A DNA stretch of 23,986 nt from Bacteroidaceae bacterium (GTDB lineage Bacteria > Bacteroidota > Bacteroidia > Bacteroidales > Bacteroidaceae): assembly GCA_030843315.1 (NCBI GenBank), contig JAUUPT010000057.1, positions 1 to 23,986 on the forward strand, in the 5' to 3' direction. The notes beneath the pieces were generated by a model, which had not been told where the DNA came from, ran no database searches, and saw nothing but the letters and a program-made list of their open reading frames with translations. The translations under genes and the position numbers were made by a program. Below, piece by piece: positions 7,428 to 15,312 of the stretch (position 1 is its first letter; every line of letters starts with the position of its first letter).

Positions 7428-7534
7428 GCAGAGTGCAAGCAATTTGCTTACACTGCTGCATACACCGCTTACTTACACTCACGAAAGTATGATGAATAGG
7501 GATGTATGGAAAATTAGTGCAAGCGTGCAAGTAA
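7428..7534. repeat. Cluster of AGTGYAAGY motifs including a hairpin after the HU-like gene
   Basis: AGTGCAAGC at 7432-7440 and its near-inverse GCTTACACT at 7446-7454 form the core of a roughly 15-bp imperfect hairpin (7428-7459). Further copies are GCTTACTTACACT (7467-7479), AGTGCAAGC (7516-7524) and GTGCAAG (7525-7531). The hairpin may end transcription of the HU-like gene. The rest of 7396-7701 contains no gene that I can support. Confidence 0.5.
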
Positions 7535-7624
7535 AATGATGATGAAAATACAGTTAGTCTGAGTTCTCTGAGTTCAAGTTATAAATGCGACATTTGCCCT
7601 ATATTATGTTGTGGATATTTGCGG

Positions 7625-7649
7625 GTAATCTGTGTTAATCTGTGTTTCA
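7625..7649 (+). repeat. Single half of an AATCTGTGT-type repeat
   Basis: Two consecutive TAATCTGTGT units followed by TTC. The same units make up the arms of the inverted repeat after trxB (11861-11948), but no inverted partner is present here. Confidence 0.5.
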
Positions 7650-7701
7650 ACTAAATTCTTATTTTCCCCGTCGCAAAAATGCCGAAGCGCTATTTTTTTA
7701 T

Positions 7702-7709
7702 TACTTTTG
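7702..7709 (+). promoter_or_regulatory. Promoter -7 box for ftsK
   Basis: TACTTTTG fits TAnnTTTG and lies 27 bp before ATG 7736. No clear TTG is found at the -33 position. It lies downstream of the in-frame ATG at 7679, which argues against that earlier start. Confidence 0.45.
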
Positions 7710-7735
7710 CACCAATCAATCATATCTATCTGAAA

Positions 7736-10225
7736 ATGGCAAAGAAAAATACAACCAAAGATACAGAACCGTCGCTTTCGTTCTTCGGGAAAGTGGCAGG
7801 GATTTTTAAGAATGAAACCATTCATTTTATAATCGGACTGATACTCGTCATCTTCTCTGTTTACTTGCTGCTCGCTTTTTCGTCGTTCTTCGTCACGGGG
7901 GCGGCAGACCAGAGCATCATCGACGGAGGCAGTGCGCAGGAATTGGCTTCCACCACGAATGGAGTAAAAAACTATGCCGGTTCTCGCGGTGCGCAGTTGG
8001 CAAGTTATCTGATAAACGACTGCTTCGGCGTGTCGTCGTTCTTTATTCTCGTGTTCCTTGCGGTGGCGGGGTTGAAACTAATGAAGGTGCGTGTGGTGCG
8101 CTTGTGGAAGTGGTTCATCGGTTGCTCGCTGCTGTTGGTGTGGTTCTCAGTATTTTTTGGTTTTGCATTTGTAGATCAGTACAAAGATTCTTTCCTGTAC
8201 TTGGGCGGTATGCATGGATATAACGTCAGCAACTGGCTAGTGTCTCAAATCGGCGTGCCGGGAGTGTGGCTGCTGTTGCTGGTCACTGCTATCTGCTTCC
8301 TTATCTACTTGAGTGCGCGCACTGTTATCTGGTTGCGCAAACTCTTTACACTCAGTTTCCTGAAGCGTAAAGAGAAAGCCGAAAAAGCGAAAGGTGAGAC
8401 ACCCGAAGAATTCACCGACTCGTGGACGGCGAAAGGGAAAGCATCGGCGGTGAAACCTGAAAAGAGGGAACCCGAGAAAGAAATCCTGCCTGATGCCAAC
8501 GAAGAAGAGGCGGATGATGTTGCTCCCGAAATCACCCTTGACCTCGGCGACAGAAACAGAGAAAAGCCCCTCAGACATGAGGGCGATGACATAACGATGA
8601 CCATCGAAACCCCTCAGCCCGATCCGGAGCCCCCTTTCCGGCAACAGTCGGCGATGAAGGAGCCGGCGTTCGAAGTTGAGACAAACGAAGAAGAAGAATA
8701 TCAAGGTACGGAGAAAGAACCGTACAACCCCCGCCTGGATCTGGAGAACTATCATTATCCCGGCATAGACCTGATGAAGCATTACGACGACAACGGGCCT
8801 ACCATCGACATGGAAGAACAAAATGCCAACAAGGATAAGATTATCAATACGTTGCGCAGCTTCGGTATCGAAATCAGTACCATCAAAGCAACGGTCGGTC
8901 CTACGGTGACGCTCTACGAAATCACTCCCGAACAGGGTGTGCGTATCTCCAAAATCCGCGGTTTGGAAGATGATATCGCTCTCAGCCTCTCGGCATTGGG
9001 CATTCGTATCATTGCACCCATCCCCGGAAAAGGAACTATCGGTATCGAGGTGCCTAACTCCAATCCGAAGATTGTTTCCGGTCAGAGCATCATCGGCAGC
9101 AAGAAGTTCCAGGAGTCTACTTACGATTTGCCCATCGCACTGGGTAAGACTATCACCAACGAGGTATTTATGGTGGATTTGTGCAAAATGCCCCACGTGC
9201 TTGTTGCCGGTGCTACCGGTCAGGGTAAGTCGGTAGGTTTGAATGCCATCATCACTTCCTTATTATATAAGAAGCATCCGGCTGAACTGAAGTTCGTGCT
9301 GGTAGACCCGAAGAAGGTGGAATTCAGCATCTACTCCGTCATCGAGCACCACTTCCTTGCCAAACTGCCCGACGGGGAGGATGCCATCATCACAGACGTG
9401 ACTAAAGTAGTGCAGACGCTGAACTCCATCTGCGTGGAGATGGATACCCGCTACGACCTGCTGAAAGCCGCCCATGTGCGTAACATCAAAGAATATAACG
9501 AGAAGTTCATCAACCGCCGTCTGAACCCGGAAAAGGGACATAAGTTCATGCCGTATATCGTGGTGGTTATCGACGAGTTCGGTGACCTGATTATGACAGC
9601 CGGTAAGGATGTGGAACTGCCTATCGCCCGTATCGCCCAGTTGGCGCGTGCCGTCGGTATTCACATGATTATTGCCACACAGCGCCCGACGACGAACATC
9701 ATTACCGGTACGATAAAGGCGAACTTCCCGGCGCGTATTGCCTTCCGTGTATCGGCAATGGTAGACTCGCGCACCATCCTCGACCGTCCCGGTGCCAACC
9801 AGCTGATAGGCCGTGGTGATATGCTCTTCCTGCAAGGTGCCGATCCGGTGCGTGTGCAGTGCGCTTTTATAGATACGCCGGAAGTGGCGGAAATCACCAA
9901 GTACATCGCCCGTCAGCAAGGATATCCCACCGCTTTCTATCTGCCCGAATATGTGGACGAAAACGGAGGCGGAGATTTGGGCGACGTGGATATGGGGCGC
10001 TTAGACCCCTTGTTCGAAGATGCTGCCCGCCTGGTGGTGATTCATCAGCAAGGTTCCACGTCCTTGATTCAGCGGAAGTTCTCCATCGGTTACAACCGTG
10101 CCGGACGTATTATGGATCAGTTGGAGAAAGCCGGCATTGTGGGTTCGGCGCAAGGAAGCAAGCCGCGTGAAGTATTCTGTATCGACGAGAACGACTTGGA
10201 AATGCGTCTGAACAATTTGAATTGA
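7736..10225 (+). CDS. ftsK: DNA translocase FtsK/SpoIIIE
   Basis: An 829-residue septal DNA pump that clears chromosome ends during division. The N-terminal membrane domain has four hydrophobic segments (about 30-55, 95-118, 125-147 and 160-190). A charged Pro/Glu-rich linker (about 205-345) leads into the alpha/beta motor with Walker A GATGQGKS (492-499) and Walker B VVVIDE (609-614). The C-terminal gamma winged helix (about 760-829, LVVIHQQGSTSLIQRKFS...) is the domain that in this family reads polarity sequences and contacts XerD. Start ATG 7736 (MAKKN) is chosen because the -7 box lies between it and the upstream ATG. AAGGAG follows the stop and leads into the LolA-like gene 17 bp later, so the genes are probably one operon. 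Identity is firm. Confidence 0.97.
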   Translation: MAKKNTTKDTEPSLSFFGKVAGIFKNETIHFIIGLILVIFSVYLLLAFSSFFVTGAADQSIIDGGSAQELASTTNGVKNYAGSRGAQLASYLINDCFGVSSFFILVFLAVAGLKLMKVRVVRLWKWFIGCSLLLVWFSVFFGFAFVDQYKDSFLYLGGMHGYNVSNWLVSQIGVPGVWLLLLVTAICFLIYLSARTVIWLRKLFTLSFLKRKEKAEKAKGETPEEFTDSWTAKGKASAVKPEKREPEKEILPDANEEEADDVAPEITLDLGDRNREKPLRHEGDDITMTIETPQPDPEPPFRQQSAMKEPAFEVETNEEEEYQGTEKEPYNPRLDLENYHYPGIDLMKHYDDNGPTIDMEEQNANKDKIINTLRSFGIEISTIKATVGPTVTLYEITPEQGVRISKIRGLEDDIALSLSALGIRIIAPIPGKGTIGIEVPNSNPKIVSGQSIIGSKKFQESTYDLPIALGKTITNEVFMVDLCKMPHVLVAGATGQGKSVGLNAIITSLLYKKHPAELKFVLVDPKKVEFSIYSVIEHHFLAKLPDGEDAIITDVTKVVQTLNSICVEMDTRYDLLKAAHVRNIKEYNEKFINRRLNPEKGHKFMPYIVVVIDEFGDLIMTAGKDVELPIARIAQLARAVGIHMIIATQRPTTNIITGTIKANFPARIAFRVSAMVDSRTILDRPGANQLIGRGDMLFLQGADPVRVQCAFIDTPEVAEITKYIARQQGYPTAFYLPEYVDENGGGDLGDVDMGRLDPLFEDAARLVVIHQQGSTSLIQRKFSIGYNRAGRIMDQLEKAGIVGSAQGSKPREVFCIDENDLEMRLNNLN

Positions 10226-10242
10226 TAAGGAGTTTTTAGTGT

Positions 10243-10875
10243 ATGCGGAGAATTAATTATATCCTGATATATATATGTATGCTTTCGTTTGCTTTGCCGA
10301 TGATGGCGCAGCAACCGGATGCAAAAGATATATTGGATCGTACCGCCGAAGCGTTTCGGAAGGCGGGAGGCGTGAAAGCGACCTTTACCGTGCGGTCATC
10401 CGAAGGTTCTTCCACCGGAGTTATCTGCCTGAAGGGGGAGAAGTTCCGCTTGGAGGCGGGAGGCGTGACGACTTGGTTTGACGGACGTACGCAGTGGAGT
10501 TATCTGCCTTCGAGCGATGAAGTCAATGTGTCCGAACCGACAGCCGAGGAGTTGCAGAGCATCAATCCGTATGCTTTGCTGTCCCTTTACGAGCATGGTT
10601 ATAAGTTGAAAATGGGGAAAGGGGACACCCTCAAAGATAAATCTCTCTATGAGGTGGTGATGACTGCTACCGACCGGAAGCAGGATTTGCTGTGTATCAT
10701 CCTGTTTGTCAATAAAGAAACTTTCCGCCCTTCGCGCATCAGTATGGCGCAGCGGGGGGGAGATACAGCCGTTGTGATTATCAACTCCTATGAAACCGGG
10801 CAGAACTATCCGGACAGTTTTTTTGTTTTTGATAAGAAGGCCTATCCTACGGCTGAGGTGATTGATTTAAGATAA
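10243..10875 (+). CDS. LolA-like outer-membrane lipoprotein carrier
   Basis: A 210-residue secreted protein with a signal peptide (MRRINYILIYICMLSFALPMMAQQ, cleavage after about residue 22). The mature part reads as a LolA-type half-barrel: helix KDILDRTAEAFRKAGG, strands with VKATFTV, LKGEKFRLEAGGVTTWFDGRTQWSY and a C-terminal YPDSFFVFDKKAYP. LolA proteins ferry lipoproteins across the periplasm from LolCDE to the outer membrane. Sequence identity in this family is low in Bacteroidota, so the exact cargo is uncertain. AAGGAG at 10228-10233 is a clear ribosome site nine bases from the ATG. It lies 17 bp after ftsK and 15 bp before trxB, a gene order I know as common in Bacteroides. Confidence 0.85.
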   Translation: MRRINYILIYICMLSFALPMMAQQPDAKDILDRTAEAFRKAGGVKATFTVRSSEGSSTGVICLKGEKFRLEAGGVTTWFDGRTQWSYLPSSDEVNVSEPTAEELQSINPYALLSLYEHGYKLKMGKGDTLKDKSLYEVVMTATDRKQDLLCIILFVNKETFRPSRISMAQRGGDTAVVIINSYETGQNYPDSFFVFDKKAYPTAEVIDLR

Positions 10876-10890
10876 TACTATAAATAAAGA

Positions 10891-11844
10891 ATGAATATGG
10901 AGACAGAAAAAGTAAAATGTCTGATTATCGGTTCCGGTCCTGCCGGTTATACAGCCGCTATCTATGCCGGTCGTGCCAATCTTGCACCGGTGCTCTATGC
11001 AGGTTTGCAGCCGGGTGGTCAGCTGACGACAACTACGGATGTAGAGAACTTTCCCGGTTATCCCGAAGGTATTAACGGTCCGGACTTGATGGAAGACTTG
11101 CGTAAGCAGGCCGAACGTTTCGGCGCCGACTTGCGCTATGGGGTTGCTACTGCGGCCGACCTAAACCAAGCGCCTTATAAGATTACGATTGATGAAGATA
11201 AAGTTATCGAGACGGATACGCTGATTATTGCCACAGGTGCTGCGGCAAAGTATCTGGGACTGGATGATGAAAAGAAATATGCCGGTATGGGTGTCAGTGC
11301 CTGTGCTACTTGCGACGGTTTCTTCTATCGTAAAAAGACGGTAGCCGTGGTGGGCGGTGGAGATACTGCCTGCGAAGAGGCAGTGTATCTTGCCGGATTG
11401 GCTGCTAAAGTCTATCTGATTGTTCGCAAACCTTTCCTTCGCGCTTCCAAGATTATGCAGGAGCGTGTGATGAAGCATGATAAGATAGAGGTGCTGTTTG
11501 AGCACAATGCCGTAGGTTTGTTTGGCGAGAACGGGGTGGAAGGCGTGCATCTGGTGAAGCGTATGGGTGAACCGGATGAGGAGCGCTATGATGTAGCTAT
11601 CGACGGTTTCTTCCTTGCTATCGGTCATAAGCCGAATTCGGATATCTTCAAGCCGTATGTAGATACGGATGAGGTAGGTTATATCATCACCGAACCGGGT
11701 ACGCCGCGTACCAAGGTGCCGGGAGTATTCGCTGCCGGAGATGTGGCCGATCCTCATTATCGCCAAGCTATTACGGCTGCCGGAACGGGCTGCCAGGCGG
11801 CGATAGAGGCGGAGAGGTATCTTTCTTCGAAATGCTTGATTTGA
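10891..11844 (+). CDS. trxB: Thioredoxin-disulfide reductase
   Basis: A 317-residue flavoprotein that passes electrons from NADPH to thioredoxin in the cytoplasm. FAD-binding GSGPAG (14-19), redox-active C138-A-T-C141 followed by DGFFY, NADPH-binding GGGDTACEEA (about 156-165) and the second FAD motif GVFAAGDVADP near 275-285 are all present. Length is normal for the low-molecular-weight class. An alternative ATG two codons downstream (10897) is possible. It is probably co-transcribed with ftsK and the LolA-like gene, since no separate TAnnTTTG box is visible in the 15-bp gap. A long inverted repeat follows the gene. Confidence 0.97.
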   Translation: MNMETEKVKCLIIGSGPAGYTAAIYAGRANLAPVLYAGLQPGGQLTTTTDVENFPGYPEGINGPDLMEDLRKQAERFGADLRYGVATAADLNQAPYKITIDEDKVIETDTLIIATGAAAKYLGLDDEKKYAGMGVSACATCDGFFYRKKTVAVVGGGDTACEEAVYLAGLAAKVYLIVRKPFLRASKIMQERVMKHDKIEVLFEHNAVGLFGENGVEGVHLVKRMGEPDEERYDVAIDGFFLAIGHKPNSDIFKPYVDTDEVGYIITEPGTPRTKVPGVFAAGDVADPHYRQAITAAGTGCQAAIEAERYLSSKCLI

Positions 11845-11860
11845 TAATGATAAATTAGGT

Positions 11861-11948
11861 TTCACCACAGATTACACAGATTCACACAGATTATTTCTTT
11901 AAAACAAGAGTATAAAAATCTGTGTGAATCTGTGTAATCTGTGGTGAA
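11861..11948. repeat. Perfect 32-bp inverted repeat between convergent trxB and crp-type gene
   Basis: Arms 11861-11892 and 11917-11948 are perfect inverse complements around a 24-base AT-rich loop. Each arm consists of about three 9-10 bp units of the form AATCTGTGT. Placed between convergent genes, it could act as a bidirectional terminator; neither side has a long T-run. Confidence 0.85.
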
Positions 11949-11970
11949 TTTTATGAATGGACTTCTTCTC

Positions 11971-12672
11971 TTATCCTATCTTGCTTATCTTCTTCAGCTT
12001 TTCTTCATCGATAATCTTGATCTTGCGTCCGTCGATAGTGATTAATCGCTCCGTAGCAAATTGCGACAAAGTGCGAATGGCGTTAGAAGTTGTCATATTC
12101 GATAAATTAGCCAAATCTTCGCGTGAGAGGTAAATACTTAATGTAGAACTGTCTTCTTCCAAACCGTAGCTTTCTTTCAGGAAAATCAATGATTCTGCCA
12201 ATCGCCCACGAATATGCTTTTGCGTCAGGTTTACGGTGCGCTCATCGGCAATGCCCAAATCGACAGACAGTTGTTTGATGAAGAACATGGCGAGATCATT
12301 GTTCTGGCTGACCAAAGTCATAATGGCAGTCATCGGAATGAGACAGATAATGGAAGGTTCGAAAGCAGCAGCAGCAGTTACGTAGTCTTCTTTGGCGAAA
12401 TAGGCGCGATAACCGAAATACTCAACGGGCTTAATCATGCGGATAATTTGGCTTCGACCGCCTACACCGTCTTTGTAAATTTTGACCTTGCCACTCAATA
12501 AGCACATGAGGTGGGTTGCCGTTTCGCCTTCGCAATGAATAACTTCATTTTTTTTGTAATTCTGGAGCGTAAAATGGTTAGCGAGAAACTCCCGCTGTTC
12601 TTCATTCAGAGGTTGCCACATGTCGGCAATCAACTCCGGAACATTTATTTCTGATAGGTTTATTTTCACCAT
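11971..12672 (-). CDS. Crp/Fnr-family transcriptional regulator
   Basis: A 233-residue regulator. The cyclic-nucleotide-binding-like beta roll covers about 20-130 (LANHFTLQNYKKNEVIHCEG, LLSGKVKIYKDG, VEYFGYRAYF), followed by a long dimer helix (about 135-160) and a winged helix-turn-helix (about 180-225, LSREDLANLSNMTTSNAIRT). There is no N-terminal cysteine cluster, so a [4Fe-4S] FNR-type oxygen sensor is unlikely. The typical cAMP-contact residues are not clear, so the ligand is unknown. It lies downstream of glnN on the same strand but with its own promoter candidate and a palindrome overlapping that promoter, which suggests autoregulation. Neighbourhood with glnN may hint at nitrogen or energy control, but that is speculation. 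Confidence 0.9.
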   Translation of the reverse strand: MVKINLSEINVPELIADMWQPLNEEQREFLANHFTLQNYKKNEVIHCEGETATHLMCLLSGKVKIYKDGVGGRSQIIRMIKPVEYFGYRAYFAKEDYVTAAAAFEPSIICLIPMTAIMTLVSQNNDLAMFFIKQLSVDLGIADERTVNLTQKHIRGRLAESLIFLKESYGLEEDSSTLSIYLSREDLANLSNMTTSNAIRTLSQFATERLITIDGRKIKIIDEEKLKKISKIG

Positions 12673-12690
12673 AAATGCTGCAAAACTGTG

Positions 12691-12735
12691 TTATACAGCA
12701 CAAATGTATAAAGAAAAAATTAAATATTGCACAAA
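12691..12735 (-). promoter_or_regulatory. Promoter and possible operator of the Crp/Fnr-type gene
   Basis: On the minus strand TACATTTG (12701-12708) matches TAnnTTTG; a TTTG at 12732-12735 lies 23 bp upstream, slightly long. The -7 box is covered by a palindrome TTATACA-N7-TGTATAA (12691-12711). GCACAAATGT also occurs twice, at 12699-12708 and 12730-12739, 31 bp apart. Confidence 0.5.
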
Positions 12736-12788
12736 TGTGACAAAAAGATGCAGAAAGAGGGGGAATTTAGTGAAGCGTAAGCGTGCTA

Positions 12789-12832
12789 AAGTAGTAAGTA
12801 GATAGTAGTTAACTGCCATCTACTTACTACTT
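12789..12832 (-). terminator. Terminator-like hairpin after glnN
   Basis: Perfect 15-bp arms at 12789-12803 and 12818-12832 with a 14-base loop, beginning 4 bp after the glnN stop. No T-run follows on the minus strand, so an intrinsic terminator is plausible but not certain. Confidence 0.5.
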
Positions 12833-12836
12833 ATTA

Positions 12837-15026
12837 TTATTTCGCAAACAGCAGTTCCCTATACTTCGGCAGTGGCCATATCTCATCATCAATCTCCATT
12901 TCGAGGTGGTCGATGTGGTCGCGGATGCTATCCAGATAAGGGCGTACCGTTTCTTCGTAAGCGAAAGCTCTATCCTTGAAATGCTCCATATGATTAGCTA
13001 CTTTCCGGGCTTCGGTCATCTCGCGTACCTGGGTTTTGATAGCTGTAACCCGGTGGGATATATCGCGTACAAGTTCTTTGCGGTCGGCACTGAGCACTTC
13101 GTATTCTTCGGGAGAGAAAGTCTCGCGCAAACCACGCAGATTCTCCAACAAACGGTTCTGATAAATCACTGCTGTCGGCACAATGTGGTTGATGGCAAGA
13201 TCGCCCAATACGCGGCTCTCGATTTGCACCTTCATTGTATATTTTTCCAGTTCCACTTCCAAGCGGCAAGCCAGTTCTGTTTCGTTGAATATGCGTTCGC
13301 CGATGAGAACGGAACGGGATTGGTTGTCCATATAATGCATCAGTGCTTCGGGCACATGGCAGATGTTAGTCAGACCGCGGCGTGCAGCTTCCTGCTTCCA
13401 CTGTTCGGAGTAGCCGTCGCCTTCAAAGCGGATGGCTTCAGATGCAATAATGGTTTCCTTCAGGATGCGGAAGATGGCTTCGTCTTTACCTACGCCTTCT
13501 TCCATCAGTTTATCGATAGAAACTTTGAATTCGTTCAGCTGATTTGCCATTGCTGCGTTGATGGCAATCATGGCGGCGGCACAGTTGGCAGAGGAGCCGG
13601 CGGCGCGGAACTCAAAGCGGTTGCCGGTGAAAGCAAACGGAGAAGTACGGTTGCGGTCGGTGGTGTCCAGCAAGATTTCGGGAATACGTCCGATACCTAA
13701 TTTCAGGGTTGTCTTTTCTTCGGCGGTCATTTTGCTGTCGCCTACCTGGCGTGTGATATCGTCGAGAATGGCAGATAATTGTTTGCCCAGGAAGATAGAC
13801 AAGATGGCTGGCGGTGCTTCATTGGCTCCCAGGCGGTGGCTGTTTCCGGCACTGACGATGGAAGCGCGGAGCAAGTCCTGGTTTTTGTAAACCATCATCA
13901 GTACATTCACCAGGAAGGTAAGGAACAGCATGTTTCCTTTTGGATTCTTGCCCGGTGCGAAGAGGTTGACGCCGGTATCGGTGCAGAGCGACCAGTTGTT
14001 GTGCTTGCCCGAACCGTTAACTCCGCTATATGGTTTTTCGTGCAGCAACACGGCGAAGTTATGTTTGCGGGCGATACGCTTCATCAAGTCCATCACCAGT
14101 TGGTTGTGGTCATTGGCGAGGTTGGCGTTCTCGAAGATAGGTGCCAATTCAAATTGATTGGGAGCTACTTCGTTGTGACGGGTCTTTACCGGAATACCCA
14201 GTTTGTGACATTCTATTTCCAGTTCTTTCATAAAGGCAGTGACGCGTGGCGGAATAGAACCGAAGTAGTGGTCTTCCAGTTGCTGGTCTTTCGCTGAAGA
14301 ATGCCCCATCAGCGTACGTCCCGTCAGACAAAGATCCGGGCGGGCATTGTAGAGGGCGGAGTCTACCAGGAAATACTCTTGTTCCCACCCCAGGTTGGTG
14401 TAAACGCGTGTTATGTTCTTGTCAAACAGTTGGCATACCTCCGTCGCGGCTTTATCTACGGCAGCCAGTGCCTTAAGCAGCGGAGTTTTGTAGTCCAGCG
14501 CTTCGCCGGTATAAGAGATGAAGATGGTAGGAATACAAAGCGTTGTATCTACCACAAAAGCCGGTGAGGAAACATCCCAAGCCGTATACCCGCGAGCCTC
14601 GAAAGTGTTTCTGATACCACCGTTCGGAAAAGAAGAGGCGTCCGGTTCCTGCTGTACAAGCAGTTTGCCGGAGAAGCGTTCGATGACTTCCGTGCCTTCG
14701 CCGAACTCGATAAATCCATCGTGTTTCTCGGCTGTCCCGTCCGTCAGGGGTTGGAACCAGTGAGTGTAATGGGTTACGTTGAGGGATTTTGCCCAACTCT
14801 TCATGCCGTTGGCTATCAAGTCTGCCATTTCCCGGCTGATGGGTGTACCTTTGTCGATGGCATCTGTCACAGCTTTGTAAGCTTCTTTAGGCAGATATTC
14901 TTGCATCTTTTTGAGGTTGAAAACATGGCTACCGTAGTAGTCGGACAGTTTGTTAGAAGGGATAGTGACTTCCAAAGGGCGTCGGTTGGCGAGCTCCTGC
15001 AAAGCAAAAAATCTAATTTTTGACAT
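12837..15026 (-). CDS. glnN: Glutamine synthetase type III (GlnN)
   Basis: A 729-residue class III glutamine synthetase, which makes glutamine from glutamate, ammonia and ATP. This large class is typical of Bacteroides. Conserved features are the N-terminal FFALQEL and VFN segments, the block RHNEVAPNQFELAPIFE, the ATP-site motif NGSGKH (337-342) and the class III signature FEFRAAGSSANCA. Length agrees with the roughly 730 residues of the Bacteroides fragilis enzyme. Start ATG 15026 (MSKIRFFALQEL) is preferred: an upstream TTG at 15059 overlaps the -7 box and would put the start within the promoter. Two CCCC-N9-GGGG palindromes lie upstream. Downstream is a Crp/Fnr-type regulator on the same strand. 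Confidence 0.97.
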   Translation of the reverse strand: MSKIRFFALQELANRRPLEVTIPSNKLSDYYGSHVFNLKKMQEYLPKEAYKAVTDAIDKGTPISREMADLIANGMKSWAKSLNVTHYTHWFQPLTDGTAEKHDGFIEFGEGTEVIERFSGKLLVQQEPDASSFPNGGIRNTFEARGYTAWDVSSPAFVVDTTLCIPTIFISYTGEALDYKTPLLKALAAVDKAATEVCQLFDKNITRVYTNLGWEQEYFLVDSALYNARPDLCLTGRTLMGHSSAKDQQLEDHYFGSIPPRVTAFMKELEIECHKLGIPVKTRHNEVAPNQFELAPIFENANLANDHNQLVMDLMKRIARKHNFAVLLHEKPYSGVNGSGKHNNWSLCTDTGVNLFAPGKNPKGNMLFLTFLVNVLMMVYKNQDLLRASIVSAGNSHRLGANEAPPAILSIFLGKQLSAILDDITRQVGDSKMTAEEKTTLKLGIGRIPEILLDTTDRNRTSPFAFTGNRFEFRAAGSSANCAAAMIAINAAMANQLNEFKVSIDKLMEEGVGKDEAIFRILKETIIASEAIRFEGDGYSEQWKQEAARRGLTNICHVPEALMHYMDNQSRSVLIGERIFNETELACRLEVELEKYTMKVQIESRVLGDLAINHIVPTAVIYQNRLLENLRGLRETFSPEEYEVLSADRKELVRDISHRVTAIKTQVREMTEARKVANHMEHFKDRAFAYEETVRPYLDSIRDHIDHLEMEIDDEIWPLPKYRELLFAK

Positions 15027-15056
15027 ACTTGTCTGTAATTTGTTGGTTGTTGGCTG

Positions 15057-15064
15057 CAAAAATA
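15057..15064 (-). promoter_or_regulatory. Promoter -7 box for glnN
   Basis: TATTTTTG on the minus strand fits TAnnTTTG, 30 bp before the glnN ATG. There is no TTG at the -33 position; instead the G/C palindrome at 15083-15099 occupies that region, which would fit an activator-dependent promoter. Confidence 0.5.
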
Positions 15065-15082
15065 CATGTTTTTTCCGAACTG

Positions 15083-15153
15083 CCCCTTCTTTTTAGGGGG
15101 TATTCTTTGAAAATAATGCATTTTTTGAATGAATGCCCCCTGAAATGATGGGG
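15083..15153. promoter_or_regulatory. Pair of CCCC-N9-GGGG palindromes upstream of glnN
   Basis: CCCC-N9-GGGG occurs at 15083-15099 and again at 15137-15153, centres 54 bp apart (about five helical turns). Both lie between glnN and the divergent DUF5686 gene. The first covers the expected -33 region of glnN. Confidence 0.5.
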
Positions 15154-15279
15154 TGTCTGCGGAAAAATGGCTTAAACTCCTCCCAAGATGAGGAATGCAG
15201 GAACCGGCGAAATAGCGAATAAAAAGCAAATATTGCAAACATAAATTGATTGTAAGCTGTGAAAACACTTGTTTTTTTC

Positions 15280-15287
15280 TATATTTG
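15280..15287 (+). promoter_or_regulatory. Promoter -7 box for the DUF5686 gene
   Basis: TATATTTG fits TAnnTTTG and lies 25 bp before the TTG start at 15313. The -33 element is not clear. Confidence 0.4.
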
Positions 15288-15312
15288 CCCAGTCTATAAG
15301 GAGATATTGCGG

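Noticed and set aside
7679..7735. An N-terminal extension of FtsK from ATG 7679.
   Set aside because: The -7 promoter box lies inside it and the residues do not look like the FtsK start.
8237..9196. A 319-codon frame antisense to ftsK.
   Set aside because: Shadow of the ftsK codon pattern; Phe/Arg/Asp-rich sequence without domains.
11971..12672. FNR-type oxygen sensor.
   Set aside because: The cysteines present are scattered and there is no N-terminal cluster to hold an iron-sulfur centre.
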